Shown here: positions 44,101 through 51,724 of the stretch, piece by piece
How the letters are laid out: every line of letters starts with the position of its first letter
How positions within the stretch are numbered: the stretch's first letter is position 1
Assembly (NCBI GenBank): GCA_964531105.1
Contig: CAZHFN010000001.1
Span: 99,701-163,700, forward strand
Length of the DNA: 64,000 nt
Reading direction: 5' to 3'
DNA from: UBA2256 sp964531105
GTDB lineage: Bacteria; Spirochaetota; Spirochaetia; Treponematales; Rectinemataceae
Program-made: the position numbers and the translations under genes
The notes under the pieces: generated by a model
Told to the model about the DNA's origin: nothing
What the model saw: the letters and a program-made list of their open reading frames with translations, nothing else
Database searches by the model: none

Positions 44101-45706
44101 CCCTGGTATTCTGGGTGTCCACTGCTAAAGCAACTGAAGCGCCCTTGCTCACCGTACGCGTCGCCGCGCCCTGCATGGCAATCGCAGGATCCAAAACCGT
44201 AAGGTTGACAGTGGCGCTCTTCGTGAGGTCAAAGCTGTCAGTGACTGTCAGAGTCGCTGCCAGGGAGTTGTTCGTATAGCGGGCGGTGGGAGTATAGGTT
44301 ATATCCTTTCCACTTTCGACCTTGCTGCCGATCTTCCATGAAGCCGACTTCTCCGTGGCCTCATGGCTAAATTCGGCACTGCCGCTAAAACCGTAAGGCA
44401 CGCCCTTGAGCATCACTGTGTTGTTGGAAGGCAAATCGATAGTAACCGTCAGGCCTGTGTGGGCGACAGTAGAAAAGTTCTGCACCAGACCGCTTGTTGA
44501 CGCGAAGAAATTGGTTCCGTCCCTATTGATCGGCATCACATACCAGGAATAGTTAGTGCCTGGAGTGAGCATGTTTGAAGCTTGGAAGCTGTTGTCCGCC
44601 GTGTACCCTATATAGGAATTATTCAAGTAAACCCTGTATTCCTTTACCCAGCCATAGCGATCGTAGTCCGTGCCAGAAAAATTCCAGGAAAATACTGGCC
44701 GGAAAGGCTCGGAGGTGTCGATGCTGTAGGTCTGCTTGGGTGTCGGGAATGTAACGCTTACCGTCTTGTCGACGATCGGAGACCCATTCCAGTCGGTGAA
44801 GTTGATAGCGATGGAATAGCTCTGTCCAGCCCTGAATTGGACCGTTGAGAGATCATAGCTCACCACGCCTCCAGTCGTATCCGAAGGATAGCCCTTGATG
44901 GCCGATGAGCCCGGTACTGACCTAGAGTGGTTTTTCGACGCCTTATAATCCACTCCGGGTCCTGTGATTCTTATATCGGTGGAGGAAGTCGAAGTACCGC
45001 GTGCGTCGTTATATACAGGGATCTCTGGAAGCTGGAAGGTAAGAGTCGGGGTATCATAGCTTGGGAGCGTGACGGCACCGATCGCCTCGATTGTCACCAC
45101 ATTGAAATCCACAGATATGGTATCCAAAAATTTATAATTAGGGCTGCTCTCATTAATTGCCGAGTCTTTATCATTGGCATTCGCGATAGCACCCGTTATC
45201 TCGTAGGCAGACAATTCGATCTTATAGGTACCCTCTGGCATCTTGATCGAACCGATGTTGGCGATTTGATCGATACTGCTTATACCAGTGTGCGTAAGGA
45301 GGGAGTCGGAATATTTTATATCGCTACGCACCAGGTCTAAATATGAAAGCATATCGTTGTTTCTAAAAGTAAAGGATTCGTTGGCCCCTACCTTTTTAAC
45401 AAAACTCATCGTCACATAATCGGAGTCCCAAGCACCACCGAAATCGATGTTTAGCTTAATTAGCAGAACAGCTGGAACAGCATCATTCGCAACAGTGATA
45501 GATATAAGAGGTGTATCCAGAAGATCTCCAGGCCTGAAATTAGCCTTTCTTGTCGTGATAATATCTTTCGGTTTCTCCAACACCCTCGACCTTACGCTCT
45601 TGATCTGCCCAAAGGCAGGAGCGGCTACGGCCAGGAAGAAAATGGCCATAAACAGCATAAAACGGCCAAAAACCTTGAACTTGGAATTGCAGACTTTTCG
45701 TGACAT
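38156..45706 (-). CDS. Giant exported Ig/PKD-repeat protein with Gly-rich tail
   Basis: 2516 aa from the ATG at 45706 (GGAGG 6 nt upstream; signal peptide FMAIFFLAVAAPAFGQ). After a unique N-terminal part (to about 330) and a fibronectin-III-like domain (about 330-430, with YSWYVMPINRDG) come some twenty Ig/PKD-like domains of ~85-100 residues. These repeat patterns such as WxVNGxxV and GxYxVxVxATDxxG. The last 109 residues are different: an acidic stretch, a Pro/Gly stretch and a Gly/Leu/Phe tail with GGLGGG units. No LPxTG, autotransporter barrel or type 9 signal is evident. It probably forms a long fibre or matrix in the periplasm or at the surface, with the barrel-like protein encoded next as partner (inference). 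Confidence 0.8.
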   Translation of the reverse strand: MSRKVCNSKFKVFGRFMLFMAIFFLAVAAPAFGQIKSVRSRVLEKPKDIITTRKANFRPGDLLDTPLISITVANDAVPAVLLIKLNIDFGGAWDSDYVTMSFVKKVGANESFTFRNNDMLSYLDLVRSDIKYSDSLLTHTGISSIDQIANIGSIKMPEGTYKIELSAYEITGAIANANDKDSAINESSPNYKFLDTISVDFNVVTIEAIGAVTLPSYDTPTLTFQLPEIPVYNDARGTSTSSTDIRITGPGVDYKASKNHSRSVPGSSAIKGYPSDTTGGVVSYDLSTVQFRAGQSYSIAINFTDWNGSPIVDKTVSVTFPTPKQTYSIDTSEPFRPVFSWNFSGTDYDRYGWVKEYRVYLNNSYIGYTADNSFQASNMLTPGTNYSWYVMPINRDGTNFFASTSGLVQNFSTVAHTGLTVTIDLPSNNTVMLKGVPYGFSGSAEFSHEATEKSASWKIGSKVESGKDITYTPTARYTNNSLAATLTVTDSFDLTKSATVNLTVLDPAIAMQGAATRTVSKGASVALAVDTQNTRDIQSYEWFVGGISVVGGSQRNHVFTDAGTYEVYVAGTSAPDMNGLVKTVESAKVSFVVAGDAPTVAITQPAATGSLPVGRPLSFATTISNENPLKNIVWTVNGSVVAQGTAVSAYTFTPQTAGENNITVTVTDSFDKTASASMRILAIDPSVSVTAPAANAVFALTSTLTPTISAPNATRVEWFVNNQQITSSSLALQDLGTGSYQLYAKAYWASMDQGGNTVEYSEESARVPFVVRDLTPPVVTINFPLEGMSLKTGESYLFDASATSASAIASSQWDIDGVRLTTERYTPPVNSGKKALKITRTVTNADGIQAKASVTVRLITPAIFLTAPATREFAMGVAIPVSATAVDSVPFWIVDGSEIQGWNKIFASPGTHSLRAGWRAEAVDGSGIQREFSGQSDEIQLTIFSTVAPVVTAFSPAAATLKEAVGSSIGFSLSVSSDNTLQPTTWKVLSGSTTQREATGTTFTHVFNAAGDYVVRAQASDARTQSVTREWTVRVIAPSLTITSPADGTVLGLNSMATPIVSAKDVSSYTFVLDGAPVPPNFIWSTVALGSHNVSAVGQYAVTSQAVAQTVTSNVVNFSIENRAPPAVSIEGARDGDRIIAGQAYSIIAANGNANQVVQYQWLRNGVPVTPGFGASGEYRFTPAPSDGELTLTVRARLVQGGGQATGVTSEKSVNVRVIDPFISLVLPTNLAFNGQYPAQTPLPLKADQRNIDRVEWRIDGQLYSGATVSLQPGSHTIDVRGFASGVRLPNASYGEYEAVGAGTSSRDIVVAPRVSIGSLTSPATLYTGEVLNLLVNTLGDSNGSLISSIAYLVDGKVYSQERAPVTKAALITGLSEGRHTLSVQLTDVFGNKSSAESAITIYKPLAISILQPLDNAKILPNSSILVSANVISGQYSKIFWTINDADVANSSFLSGSLGQLLPGIYRIGVKATDPTGKIVEQSVRIEVQSDFQLSLGTPAVGTTVMLGAKVNSTAVLDRVAGSQVDLKDAAQYIAWIVNGQDTGARGLSYSFDATQAGELRIQARYEKDGMVRSSAERVVTVRDIAQPAIVKPVNGANILYPPQGTIALQATGEPGASFSWSIDGAVIALGADVSFAPAGREGQVQLKLTTTLGGRTKEALSTVNLRVNNPPSLTLSAPSTQYTQDALSWTVASFDSEDQNANLPIQVYLDGVLIPAGTQRLLGPGDIGPHSLSAKVTDSQGLATTRQLALEVEAKELALQIQSPIAGKPYFEGFDIPLMVSLLNPPASLTGTGSFTWTVQYLDNPGVPASTIVGPQANVLPAALGEVALTVRYADSSGRERGRAAVSVKVEQKPLQLAINWPHGSVVNEGQELSPTLLGLPEGTAPNAVTWTLNGSAIPAIASLKAPAVPGAYVLAAQVSRNGAVDKAEINFSVNAKPKVTISNIVEGSQFVRGTPIVLSALVADDQNFTGRLTWVGQDGATLGEGNPFVLQDASAGEYRVTARATDANGASGDASVGFRVYEPVAGISASFNNGLPVYLLVGGASPLTGAAEFSGGIAPVATWTLNQEGRILTKQGKSAVFSAEELRDFAEADANVSLVIADTGLADEGKREVFRTGFTVTFTMNVSANLVSPVAGASFWAMEGVPLSLALNGFTVPSFTMTLNGAPLVSPWTALGESGLYGAQIPAEALATEGVYEVAIGVRQNELARNVAYTLNVYTKRSGIFVDNPPAQFDLEGAAVQVEAVAVGVEGIEDVVWRSDISTEPIGRGNILNLNTAKLIPGIRTIWAEAVSGTRVLASVSFPLKVFGAMSLTLSPETEPLIIQKGAALTLEAEARDKDGTVLDGAAIRWTSHLDGQVGTGRSLDLGGLASLSIGEHVFTVEAQGNLGSSISALKHVRVNAPASEVADEDEGDEGDDQPGGGNNDGQGPNGPPQDFDQGNQVPPPGSGPPGPPMLPPGGRMPPGFTGFLGGLGGGLSGGLGGGGFGGGGLGGGLGGGFGSGLGGGLGGGGFGGM
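38159..38305 (-). repeat. Gly-rich tail-coding repeats of the giant protein
   Basis: About 147 bp of short GGN-type repeats coding GGLGGG/GGGFGG units, the last 49 residues of the giant protein. The plus strand appears as CCGCCNCC-type repeats. Such DNA is prone to copy-number change and assembly error. Confidence 0.75.
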
Positions 45707-45825
45707 GTGGGACCTCCGGGCAGAGAGAGCTTCGAGAACCGATGTAATTGTATTTCTTAAAAATGATTGGGCGCAAAAGGGCACAGACGGGACAACTTCT
45801 TTACATGATAGACCCATGATGGTGA

Positions 45826-45854
45826 ATTTTCGTGCAGTGACAACCATAAGTCAA
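45826..45854 (-). promoter_or_regulatory. Possible promoter of the giant-protein operon
   Basis: On the minus strand TTGACT (45854-45849), a 17-nt spacer and GAAAAT (45831-45826). This would give a leader of ~110 nt before the ATG at 45706. The -10 box is weak. Confidence 0.35.
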
Positions 45855-45992
45855 ACGATTTTCAGCCTTTTGCCTCAACAATCGCATCAAAAGTAGATGA
45901 ATATACATTTTTTTTTACCTGCCTCTAGCTATGCTGCCGTAGAACCTGCTGACATGGCCTCTCCTTAGCCGCTACAATCCAGCCCAAGCTGC

Positions 45993-46029
45993 GGGCGGCG
46001 GCTGGTGCCGAGGGCGCCGGCCGCCGCCC
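45993..46029 (+). promoter_or_regulatory. GC-rich hairpin in the ACT gene leader
   Basis: GGGCGGCGGC pairs perfectly with GCCGCCGCCC around a 17-nt loop, ending 13 nt before the Shine-Dalgarno of the ACT gene. No T-run follows, so a translational or mRNA-stability role is more likely than termination. Confidence 0.45.
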
Positions 46030-46053
46030 TACATAAGCATTCGGGAGGTGCAG

Positions 46054-46323
46054 GTGAAAGCCATCGTCAGCGTCGTGGGAAGCGATAAGGTAGGCATCAT
46101 AGCCAATGTGAGCAACTTTCTCGCCGACAGGGATATCAACATAGACGACATAAGCCAGACCGTTTTGGAAGGCAACTTCGTCATGATGATGATGGTGGAC
46201 CTTTCCAAGAGCAAAGCCCAGATAGGCCCCCTCAAGGAAGAGCTCGAAACGCTGGGCGAAACCCTGGGCGTCTCTATAGCCATGATGCACGAAAGAGTTT
46301 TCGGCGCCATGCACCGCATTTAG
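46054..46323 (+). CDS. Single ACT-domain protein (UPF0237 type)
   Basis: 89 aa from the GTG at 46054; GGGAGG ends 5 nt upstream, whereas the GTG at 46048 overlaps it. The whole protein is one ACT domain (AIVSVVGSDKVGIIANVSNFLADRDINIDDISQ) with the glycine-rich turn where amino acids bind in the family. Proteins of this type are nearly always next to a UPF0210 gene, as here (12-nt gap). It probably senses a small ligand or regulates its partner; the ligand is unknown. Confidence 0.92.
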   Translation: MKAIVSVVGSDKVGIIANVSNFLADRDINIDDISQTVLEGNFVMMMMVDLSKSKAQIGPLKEELETLGETLGVSIAMMHERVFGAMHRI

Positions 46324-46334
46324 GATAGCAATAC

Positions 46335-47696
46335 ATGCTCTATACACCCTTTGAGATCAAAGAAACGGTGGACATGTTCCTCCGGCAAAAACTGGACATT
46401 CGCGCAATAACCCTGGGCATCTCCCTACTGGATTGCGCCTCCACATCGGGCACCGAATCCCGGCGGCGGATCAGGGACAAACTGCTGCGTATCGCAGGTC
46501 CCCTGGTGAAGGTGGGCGAGGAAATCGAAGCCGAATACGGCGTCCCCATCATCAACAAGCGGGTGTCGGTAACTCCCATAGCCCTGGTGGCCGCAGCATC
46601 GGAGGAGACTGACTACTCCCCCTGGGCCCAAACCCTCGACGGGGTTGCCAAGGAACTGGGCATCGACTTCATAGGCGGCTTTTCAGCCCTAGTGCAAAAG
46701 GGCATAGCCCCCGGCGACCGTCGGCTCATAGACTCCATTCCCCAAGCCTTGGCATCTACCGACCGGGTCTGCGCTTCGGTAAATGTGGCCAGCACCAAGA
46801 GCGGCATCAACATGGACGCAGTGAGGGATATGGGCAGAGTGATCAGGGAAGCTGCAGCCCTCACCGCCAGCCGCGACGGCCTGGCCTGCGCCAAGTTTGT
46901 CGTCTTCTGCAACGCTCCGGAGGACAATCCCTTCATGGCCGGCGCCTTCCACGGCCCCGGCGAGGGCGATTCCTGCCTCAATGTGGGTGTCTCCGGCCCC
47001 GGTGTCATAAAGGCGGCCATAGAATCCTGCAGAGGCGCCAGTTTCGACATACTGGCCGATACAATCAAGAAAACAGCCTTCAAGATCACCCGAATGGGCC
47101 AGCTGGTAGGCACCGAGGCCGCGCGCCGTCTGGGCGTGCCCTTCGGCATCCTCGACCTCTCCTTAGCCCCCACCCCTGAAGTAGGCGATTCGGTAGCCCG
47201 GATTCTGGAAGAAATGGGCCTAGAGTCCACGGGCACCCACGGCTCCACAGCCGCCCTGGCCATGCTCACCGACATGGTCAAAAAAGGCGGCGTCATGGCC
47301 TCCACCAGCGTAGGCGGTTTATCCGGCGCATTTATTCCAGTGTCGGAGGACGAGGGCATGGTCGCCGCCGTACGCGCGGGCTCCTTGAATCTGGACAAGC
47401 TCGAAGCCATGACCTGCGTCTGCTCCGTAGGCCTGGACATGGTGGCCATTCCCGGCGACACCAAGGCATCTACCATCGCGGCCATCATAGCCGACGAAAT
47501 GGCCATAGGCATGGTGAACAATAAGACCACTGCCGTGAGGATAATACCCGTGCCAGGCAAGAAAGCCGGCGACTGGGCTCAGTTTGGAGGATTATTGGGC
47601 GGCGCGCCCATAATTGCCGTGCACGATTTTTCCAGCGAAGCCTTCATAGCACGGGGCGGACGCATCCCCGCCCCCATCCACAGCTTCAGAAACTGA
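46335..47696 (+). CDS. UPF0210 / PFL-family protein
   Basis: 453 aa, the usual length. Conserved stretches include the N-terminal VRAITLGISLLDCAS-like segment (here DIRAITLGISLLDC), TSGINMDAVRDMG-like text and GIVDLSLAPTP-like text (GILDLSLAPTPEVGDSVA). The fold is related to pyruvate formate-lyase, but the glycyl-radical loop is absent and no reaction is established. It forms a conserved pair with the upstream ACT gene. Its stop directly abuts the stop of a convergent double-ACT gene. Confidence 0.92.
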   Translation: MLYTPFEIKETVDMFLRQKLDIRAITLGISLLDCASTSGTESRRRIRDKLLRIAGPLVKVGEEIEAEYGVPIINKRVSVTPIALVAAASEETDYSPWAQTLDGVAKELGIDFIGGFSALVQKGIAPGDRRLIDSIPQALASTDRVCASVNVASTKSGINMDAVRDMGRVIREAAALTASRDGLACAKFVVFCNAPEDNPFMAGAFHGPGEGDSCLNVGVSGPGVIKAAIESCRGASFDILADTIKKTAFKITRMGQLVGTEAARRLGVPFGILDLSLAPTPEVGDSVARILEEMGLESTGTHGSTAALAMLTDMVKKGGVMASTSVGGLSGAFIPVSEDEGMVAAVRAGSLNLDKLEAMTCVCSVGLDMVAIPGDTKASTIAAIIADEMAIGMVNNKTTAVRIIPVPGKKAGDWAQFGGLLGGAPIIAVHDFSSEAFIARGGRIPAPIHSFRN

Positions 47697-48224
47697 TTAC
47701 TCGGTGGCTAGAGGGCGGACTTCGATGTCCAGATCGTGTTCGGCCGCCACCTGGGCCAGGGCTGCTTTGAGGTTTTTAAGCGGCGCTCCGGGCAGGATTG
47801 TAATGCCCACCTTCATGCTGAACATGGGCGAACCCGAAAGGGGCGCGAGCCGCGCCTCGGATTCCAAGTCTTCTATATTGATATTCTGGTTCTTGAGCAC
47901 ACCAGTGATGGCATGCACGATTCCCGGCGTATCCAGAGAGAGAGACTCGATAACATAGGGCAAGCCCTTGGGCTGAGCAGGCCCCCTGGTGCGTTTTACA
48001 TTGATGTCGAGCTCCAACTCCTTACCAACCGGTTTGAGCTTTTCGCCCAGGGAAAGCGAAAACCCATCCTCGCCGCTCACCAGCATAATGACCGCGAATT
48101 CGCCGCCCAGGATGGAAGCTCTTGTCTCTTCAATATTCGCCTTTAAGCCCACCACCACACCGGCGAGATCATCCATTATTCCGACTCTGTCGGCTCCGAC
48201 AGCCGTTATTACCGCGTATTCCAT
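47697..48224 (-). CDS. Double ACT-domain protein (GcvR-like)
   Basis: 175 aa with two ACT domains: residues ~3-75 (AVITAVGADRVGIMDDLAGVV) and ~92-170 (YVIESLSLDTPGIVHAITGVL). This is the arrangement of GcvR, the repressor partner of the glycine cleavage regulator in enterobacteria, though many such proteins have other roles. No DNA-binding motif is present. It lies tail to tail with the UPF0210 gene with no gap. Three ACT domains at one locus suggest amino-acid sensing (inference). Confidence 0.88.
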   Translation of the reverse strand: MEYAVITAVGADRVGIMDDLAGVVVGLKANIEETRASILGGEFAVIMLVSGEDGFSLSLGEKLKPVGKELELDINVKRTRGPAQPKGLPYVIESLSLDTPGIVHAITGVLKNQNINIEDLESEARLAPLSGSPMFSMKVGITILPGAPLKNLKAALAQVAAEHDLDIEVRPLATE

Positions 48225-48432
48225 AGCCCGAATCCTATACTCACAAACAGCGTGGACGCAAGATGCCGGGCATCGTGACTCTGTGCTTCGCTGATCATAT
48301 TTATTGAATTAATTACCAAGTGTTTACTAAGATAATATTTATTGACGTTTCTTGAATTGGATGCCATTCTAATAAGGGTAAACGTTCCTTGTATATAAAA
48401 AAAGTTAAAAAATTTTTCAGGAGGACTCTTCA

Positions 48433-48750
48433 ATGAAAAGAATCTTTGCGGTGGGAATTCTGTTGCTCGCGGTTTTGCTCGTCTTCGGCTGTTCCCTTGG
48501 TGGTAAAGCCTATCATTGGAAAGACGAAACATCCTGCATTCAGATCGAAACGAATGATGCTGATCTGATCGATGTGCTCGAGTTAGTAGATTATACTAAG
48601 GGAAGCTGCCCGACCTCGTATAAAGCTAACAAAGGCTGTGAATACCTCAATAGTGCCTACGATACGTCGGTTACATTCTACAGTAAGGATTCAACGGCCT
48701 CAGAAATGCAAGATTTCTGCGACCTCATGGACGGCGAACTGGTAAATTGA
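48433..48750 (+). CDS. Small Cys-rich lipoprotein
   Basis: 105 aa: a lipoprotein signal (LLVFGC, C20) and a mature part with four further cysteines, C35, C59, C69 and C96, probably two disulfides. The mature part is otherwise polar (YTKGSCPTSYKANKGCEY). No family is recognised. GGAGG lies 8 nt before the ATG, and AT-rich DNA with TTGACG at 48342-48347 lies upstream. The next gene encodes a DsbD/TlpA-like thiol-redox membrane protein; the pairing suggests this lipoprotein needs disulfide handling or is part of the same relay (inference). Confidence 0.82.
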   Translation: MKRIFAVGILLLAVLLVFGCSLGGKAYHWKDETSCIQIETNDADLIDVLELVDYTKGSCPTSYKANKGCEYLNSAYDTSVTFYSKDSTASEMQDFCDLMDGELVN

Positions 48751-48783
48751 ACAAGATTTCGCTATAAAACAAAGCGCGTTTAC

Positions 48784-48811
48784 GGCTACCGCTCAAAGTC
48801 GACCGGTAGCC
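48784..48811 (+). terminator. Weak hairpin after the Cys-rich lipoprotein gene
   Basis: GGCTACCG (48784-48791) pairs with CGGTAGCC (48804-48811) around a 12-nt loop, followed by ATTTATATA. It may reduce read-through into the redox gene. Confidence 0.5.
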
Positions 48812-48845
48812 ATTTATATACTCATCGCCCTGCATTGGGATCATC

Positions 48846-50708
48846 ATGATACTACATAAGCCGACGTCCATTGGAAAACGGGCGTTTCTAATTCTTTTAC
48901 TTATCCTTTTATCTTCCTCACCTTTGGCCGCTCAAGATACGAAGCTTGAGCAATTCCGCACTCTCTTGTACCAGCGGCTGGACGAAAAAGATTCAGCCCC
49001 CCTCCAGGATGCGGTGCTGTACGCACGTTGGGCGCTCACTCCAGGGCGTCTTTCATGGGAAGAAGAACAAAACCTTGCTATGAAAAGCATTGCCGCACAT
49101 ATACTGCAAGCTTCAAGCCCTGCGGCAACATTGCCCGCCTTCGGCTTCGATCGCATGGAGGATCAGGAAGGAAATTCAACCGACCTTTCCTTTTCCAGGA
49201 ATTCTTCTTTTCTCAACAATAGAAAGGCTATATTCGCATTTTTCAAGACAACCTGTAGCTACTGCGAAAAGGAACTTAAAGAACTGGAACACTACAGGGC
49301 AGCGAGACTCGGTAAAAATGATAACGAATCCGAGGCTGCCATAATCGGCATAGGTCTGCCTTCAGGCCTCCCAGCTATATTCGACAAGCTCAAACCTTTC
49401 CACGAAAAGCTAAAGCTCGGATTCCCTCTCTTCAAAGCCAACGATGAGCGAATCGTGTCAGCATACCGCATACCTTCGGTACCCTATCTGATTCTCTTCG
49501 ATGCGCAAGGCAAGCCTGTAGCGACAGTGAGTTTCCCCAACCAGGCAAATCTATTAAAAAAACTAACTGTGATCCTGGATAGTTTTAATAATGATACCCT
49601 CTCAGATCTTGCTTCGTTCAATAGCGATTATAAAGTCACACAACGCGATACGAGTAAAGAAGAGTTGGCTGATTTTAGAAGTATCGATATAGAATATTAT
49701 GCCGATCTCTCATGTAAAAGCTGCGATGATTTTTTGAAAGAAGAACTGACTGAAATCGGTAAACCACATGGAGTTTCATTCTCGGTTACAAGTTACGATA
49801 TACTGGATAGCGAGTCGATGAGCCGTCTTTTCGCTATTCTCGAAGAGAAAGAAGTCGCGTTGAGCGCCACACCAGTAGCTATTATTGGCTCGTACATATT
49901 CCAAGGATTGCCTGCGATTCGCAAAGGCTTTGCAGACATAGCAAACGGCAGTTTTACAGATTCCTCACAGCTTGCCAGCGAGGACGATGCCCCCGGCATT
50001 CCCACGCTCTCCGCAATCCCCGTTTTTTTCGCAGGCCTCGCCGACGGCATAAATCCCTGTGCCTTCTCTACCCTGCTTTTCCTGCTTTCTTTTCTCGGAC
50101 TGGCGGGGAAAAATAAGCGCGAGCTTCTGGTCATTGGAACTGTATATACCCTCACGGTATTTGCAAGTTATTTTGCCTTAGGCCTGGGTCTCTTCGCATC
50201 GCTGCGCGCATTGTCCGGCTTCGCAGCCTTCGCCAGGATAATGCGCGTATTCCTGGCTCTCATTTTAGCCGTCCTTGCAGTCGCGAACATCAGGGATGGC
50301 ATCTTGGACCTGAAAGGTCGCCGCAAGGACATGGCCCTTGTACTGCCCCAAGCCTTACGCCTACGAATCCATGGCATGATACGCAGACAAAGAACCATGG
50401 GCTTCCTCGTTGGGGGCACTGCGCTTACAGCATTAGCTGTTTCCATATTCGAATTAGCCTGCACAGGCCAGGTCTACCTGCCTGTCATCGCCTGGATGGT
50501 AAAAAAGGGCGATATCGGCCAAGGGTTAGGCCTTTTAGCGCTTTACAATACAGGATTCATACTGCCCCTGGCAGCCCTCTTCGCTCTCGCCTGGAGCGGC
50601 AGGGCGATAAAGCCCATCGCCACTTGGTTTGAAGCGCGTGTCTGGCTAAGCAAATTCATCCTCGCATCGCTGTTTCTCCTCTTCCTCATTATTCAGATCG
50701 CGGGCTAA
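48846..50708 (+). CDS. Thioredoxin-like / CcdA-like membrane redox protein
   Basis: 620 aa. The order is a signal peptide (about 12-30), a TlpA-like thioredoxin domain with C137-S-Y-C140, a second thioredoxin/glutaredoxin-like domain with C290-K-S-C293, then a CcdA/DsbD-type membrane domain (about 385-620, six helices). The membrane part has the paired cysteines C405 in GINPCAFS and C539 in LACTGQVYLP. This order would carry electrons from the cytoplasm through the membrane to periplasmic thiols. Having both soluble domains before the membrane part differs from E. coli DsbD, where one follows it. The neighbouring Cys-rich lipoprotein may be a substrate. The region is more AT-rich than its surroundings. 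Confidence 0.82.
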   Translation: MILHKPTSIGKRAFLILLLILLSSSPLAAQDTKLEQFRTLLYQRLDEKDSAPLQDAVLYARWALTPGRLSWEEEQNLAMKSIAAHILQASSPAATLPAFGFDRMEDQEGNSTDLSFSRNSSFLNNRKAIFAFFKTTCSYCEKELKELEHYRAARLGKNDNESEAAIIGIGLPSGLPAIFDKLKPFHEKLKLGFPLFKANDERIVSAYRIPSVPYLILFDAQGKPVATVSFPNQANLLKKLTVILDSFNNDTLSDLASFNSDYKVTQRDTSKEELADFRSIDIEYYADLSCKSCDDFLKEELTEIGKPHGVSFSVTSYDILDSESMSRLFAILEEKEVALSATPVAIIGSYIFQGLPAIRKGFADIANGSFTDSSQLASEDDAPGIPTLSAIPVFFAGLADGINPCAFSTLLFLLSFLGLAGKNKRELLVIGTVYTLTVFASYFALGLGLFASLRALSGFAAFARIMRVFLALILAVLAVANIRDGILDLKGRRKDMALVLPQALRLRIHGMIRRQRTMGFLVGGTALTALAVSIFELACTGQVYLPVIAWMVKKGDIGQGLGLLALYNTGFILPLAALFALAWSGRAIKPIATWFEARVWLSKFILASLFLLFLIIQIAG

Positions 50709-50775
50709 CAATTTCTACTGCGCGTTTCACTATATATAAATTATATAATATCTATAAATTTTAACTTAATCAGTC

Positions 50776-50804
50776 TTGACAGTGACGCGACCATCCGGGA
50801 AAAT
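50776..50804 (+). promoter_or_regulatory. Possible promoter of the nitroreductase-like gene
   Basis: TTGACA (50776-50781), a 17-nt spacer and GAAAAT (50799-50804), giving a leader of ~27 nt. The -35 box is perfect, the -10 box weak. Confidence 0.4.
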
Positions 50805-50837
50805 GAATTACCATTTTAATTATGAGGAGTCCTATTC

Positions 50838-51704
50838 ATGAGAACACTCGTCCGTGTTTCCCTCCTGATCGCGATGACCTTCGCGACTCTGCTCTCCGGC
50901 TGGTCCCAGGACGGCAAATTCGCCCTCGATCTCGACCGCTGGGCCAAGGAAAACAAGACGCTTATCCGTACCGTGAACAATGGTTCATGGTCTCAGAATC
51001 CCGCGGATGCCCCCAGCGACGAAGAGCTGGCCTATATGCTCCGCTTCGCCTGCGAAACCCAGACCGCGGTAAACTGGAACGAATATTTCTTTATCGTCGT
51101 GCGCGACCCTGTCGAGCAGGAAGGCATTATCGGCCACAAGGCCTGGCCAGGCGCCACTGCCCCCGGCACTGTCACCATCCTCATTCTGGCCGACCAGGCC
51201 GCCGATCCAGCCAACCACAAGACTCCCTACAGCGCCCAGGCACTGTACTTGCAGACCACCATGTCCTACTTCGACACCGGCATGGCCTGCGGCTATCTCA
51301 ACTTCGCCGCCCACACACTGGGCTATTCCACCCACTATTTCGCTTCCGCCTCTGGCGCGACCATCACGCCCAAAGATCCCAAGGTCACCTACGGCTTCGG
51401 CGCGTATAACACCCCCAACTGGGACATCAGCAAGTTTGTCCAGGGCAAGAACTACATGAGAGCCTGGGGCTTTCCCAACCCGCCTGCCCAGTTCCCCGTG
51501 GAAGGCAACTGCATCATGATCGCCGCCGTGGTAGTAGGCAAACCTAATCCCGAAGTGGACGCCGTAAGCGCCGTCACCGACCACGCCCGTCCCCAGAACT
51601 GGGCTATCTGGGATCCCCAGGATCCCAAGGCCGCCAAGGCTAAAGCGCCGGCTTCCGCCGCCGAGGCCGAAGAAGATGCCACTTCCGCCGCTTCCGAGTA
51701 CTAA
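50838..51704 (+). CDS. Exported nitroreductase-like protein
   Basis: 288 aa with a signal peptide (LLIAMTFATLLSGWSQ, cleavage near residue 24) and a nitroreductase-type body: APSDEELAYMLRFACETQTAVNWNEYFFIVVRD, DTGMACGYLNFAAHTLGYS, and NCIMIAAVVVGKPNPE. The family binds FMN and reduces nitro, quinone or enone groups with NAD(P)H. Export is unusual since these cofactors are cytoplasmic, so the protein may have lost activity or may receive flavin outside. The C terminus (about 265-288) is Ala/Glu-rich. GAGGAG precedes the ATG, and a strong terminator follows. Confidence 0.75.
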   Translation: MRTLVRVSLLIAMTFATLLSGWSQDGKFALDLDRWAKENKTLIRTVNNGSWSQNPADAPSDEELAYMLRFACETQTAVNWNEYFFIVVRDPVEQEGIIGHKAWPGATAPGTVTILILADQAADPANHKTPYSAQALYLQTTMSYFDTGMACGYLNFAAHTLGYSTHYFASASGATITPKDPKVTYGFGAYNTPNWDISKFVQGKNYMRAWGFPNPPAQFPVEGNCIMIAAVVVGKPNPEVDAVSAVTDHARPQNWAIWDPQDPKAAKAKAPASAAEAEEDATSAASEY

Positions 51705-51724
51705 GTTCCTCGAACCTTGTTGGT

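Larger units (their letters stand above)
45707..46053. other. Divergent intergenic region, giant gene / ACT gene
   Basis: 347 bases with no convincing gene. It contains a possible sigma-70-type promoter for the giant gene (45826-45854), a stretch of T at 45909-45916, and a GC-rich hairpin (45993-46029) just before the ACT gene Shine-Dalgarno. The frames crossing it are short and lack good starts. Confidence 0.6.
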
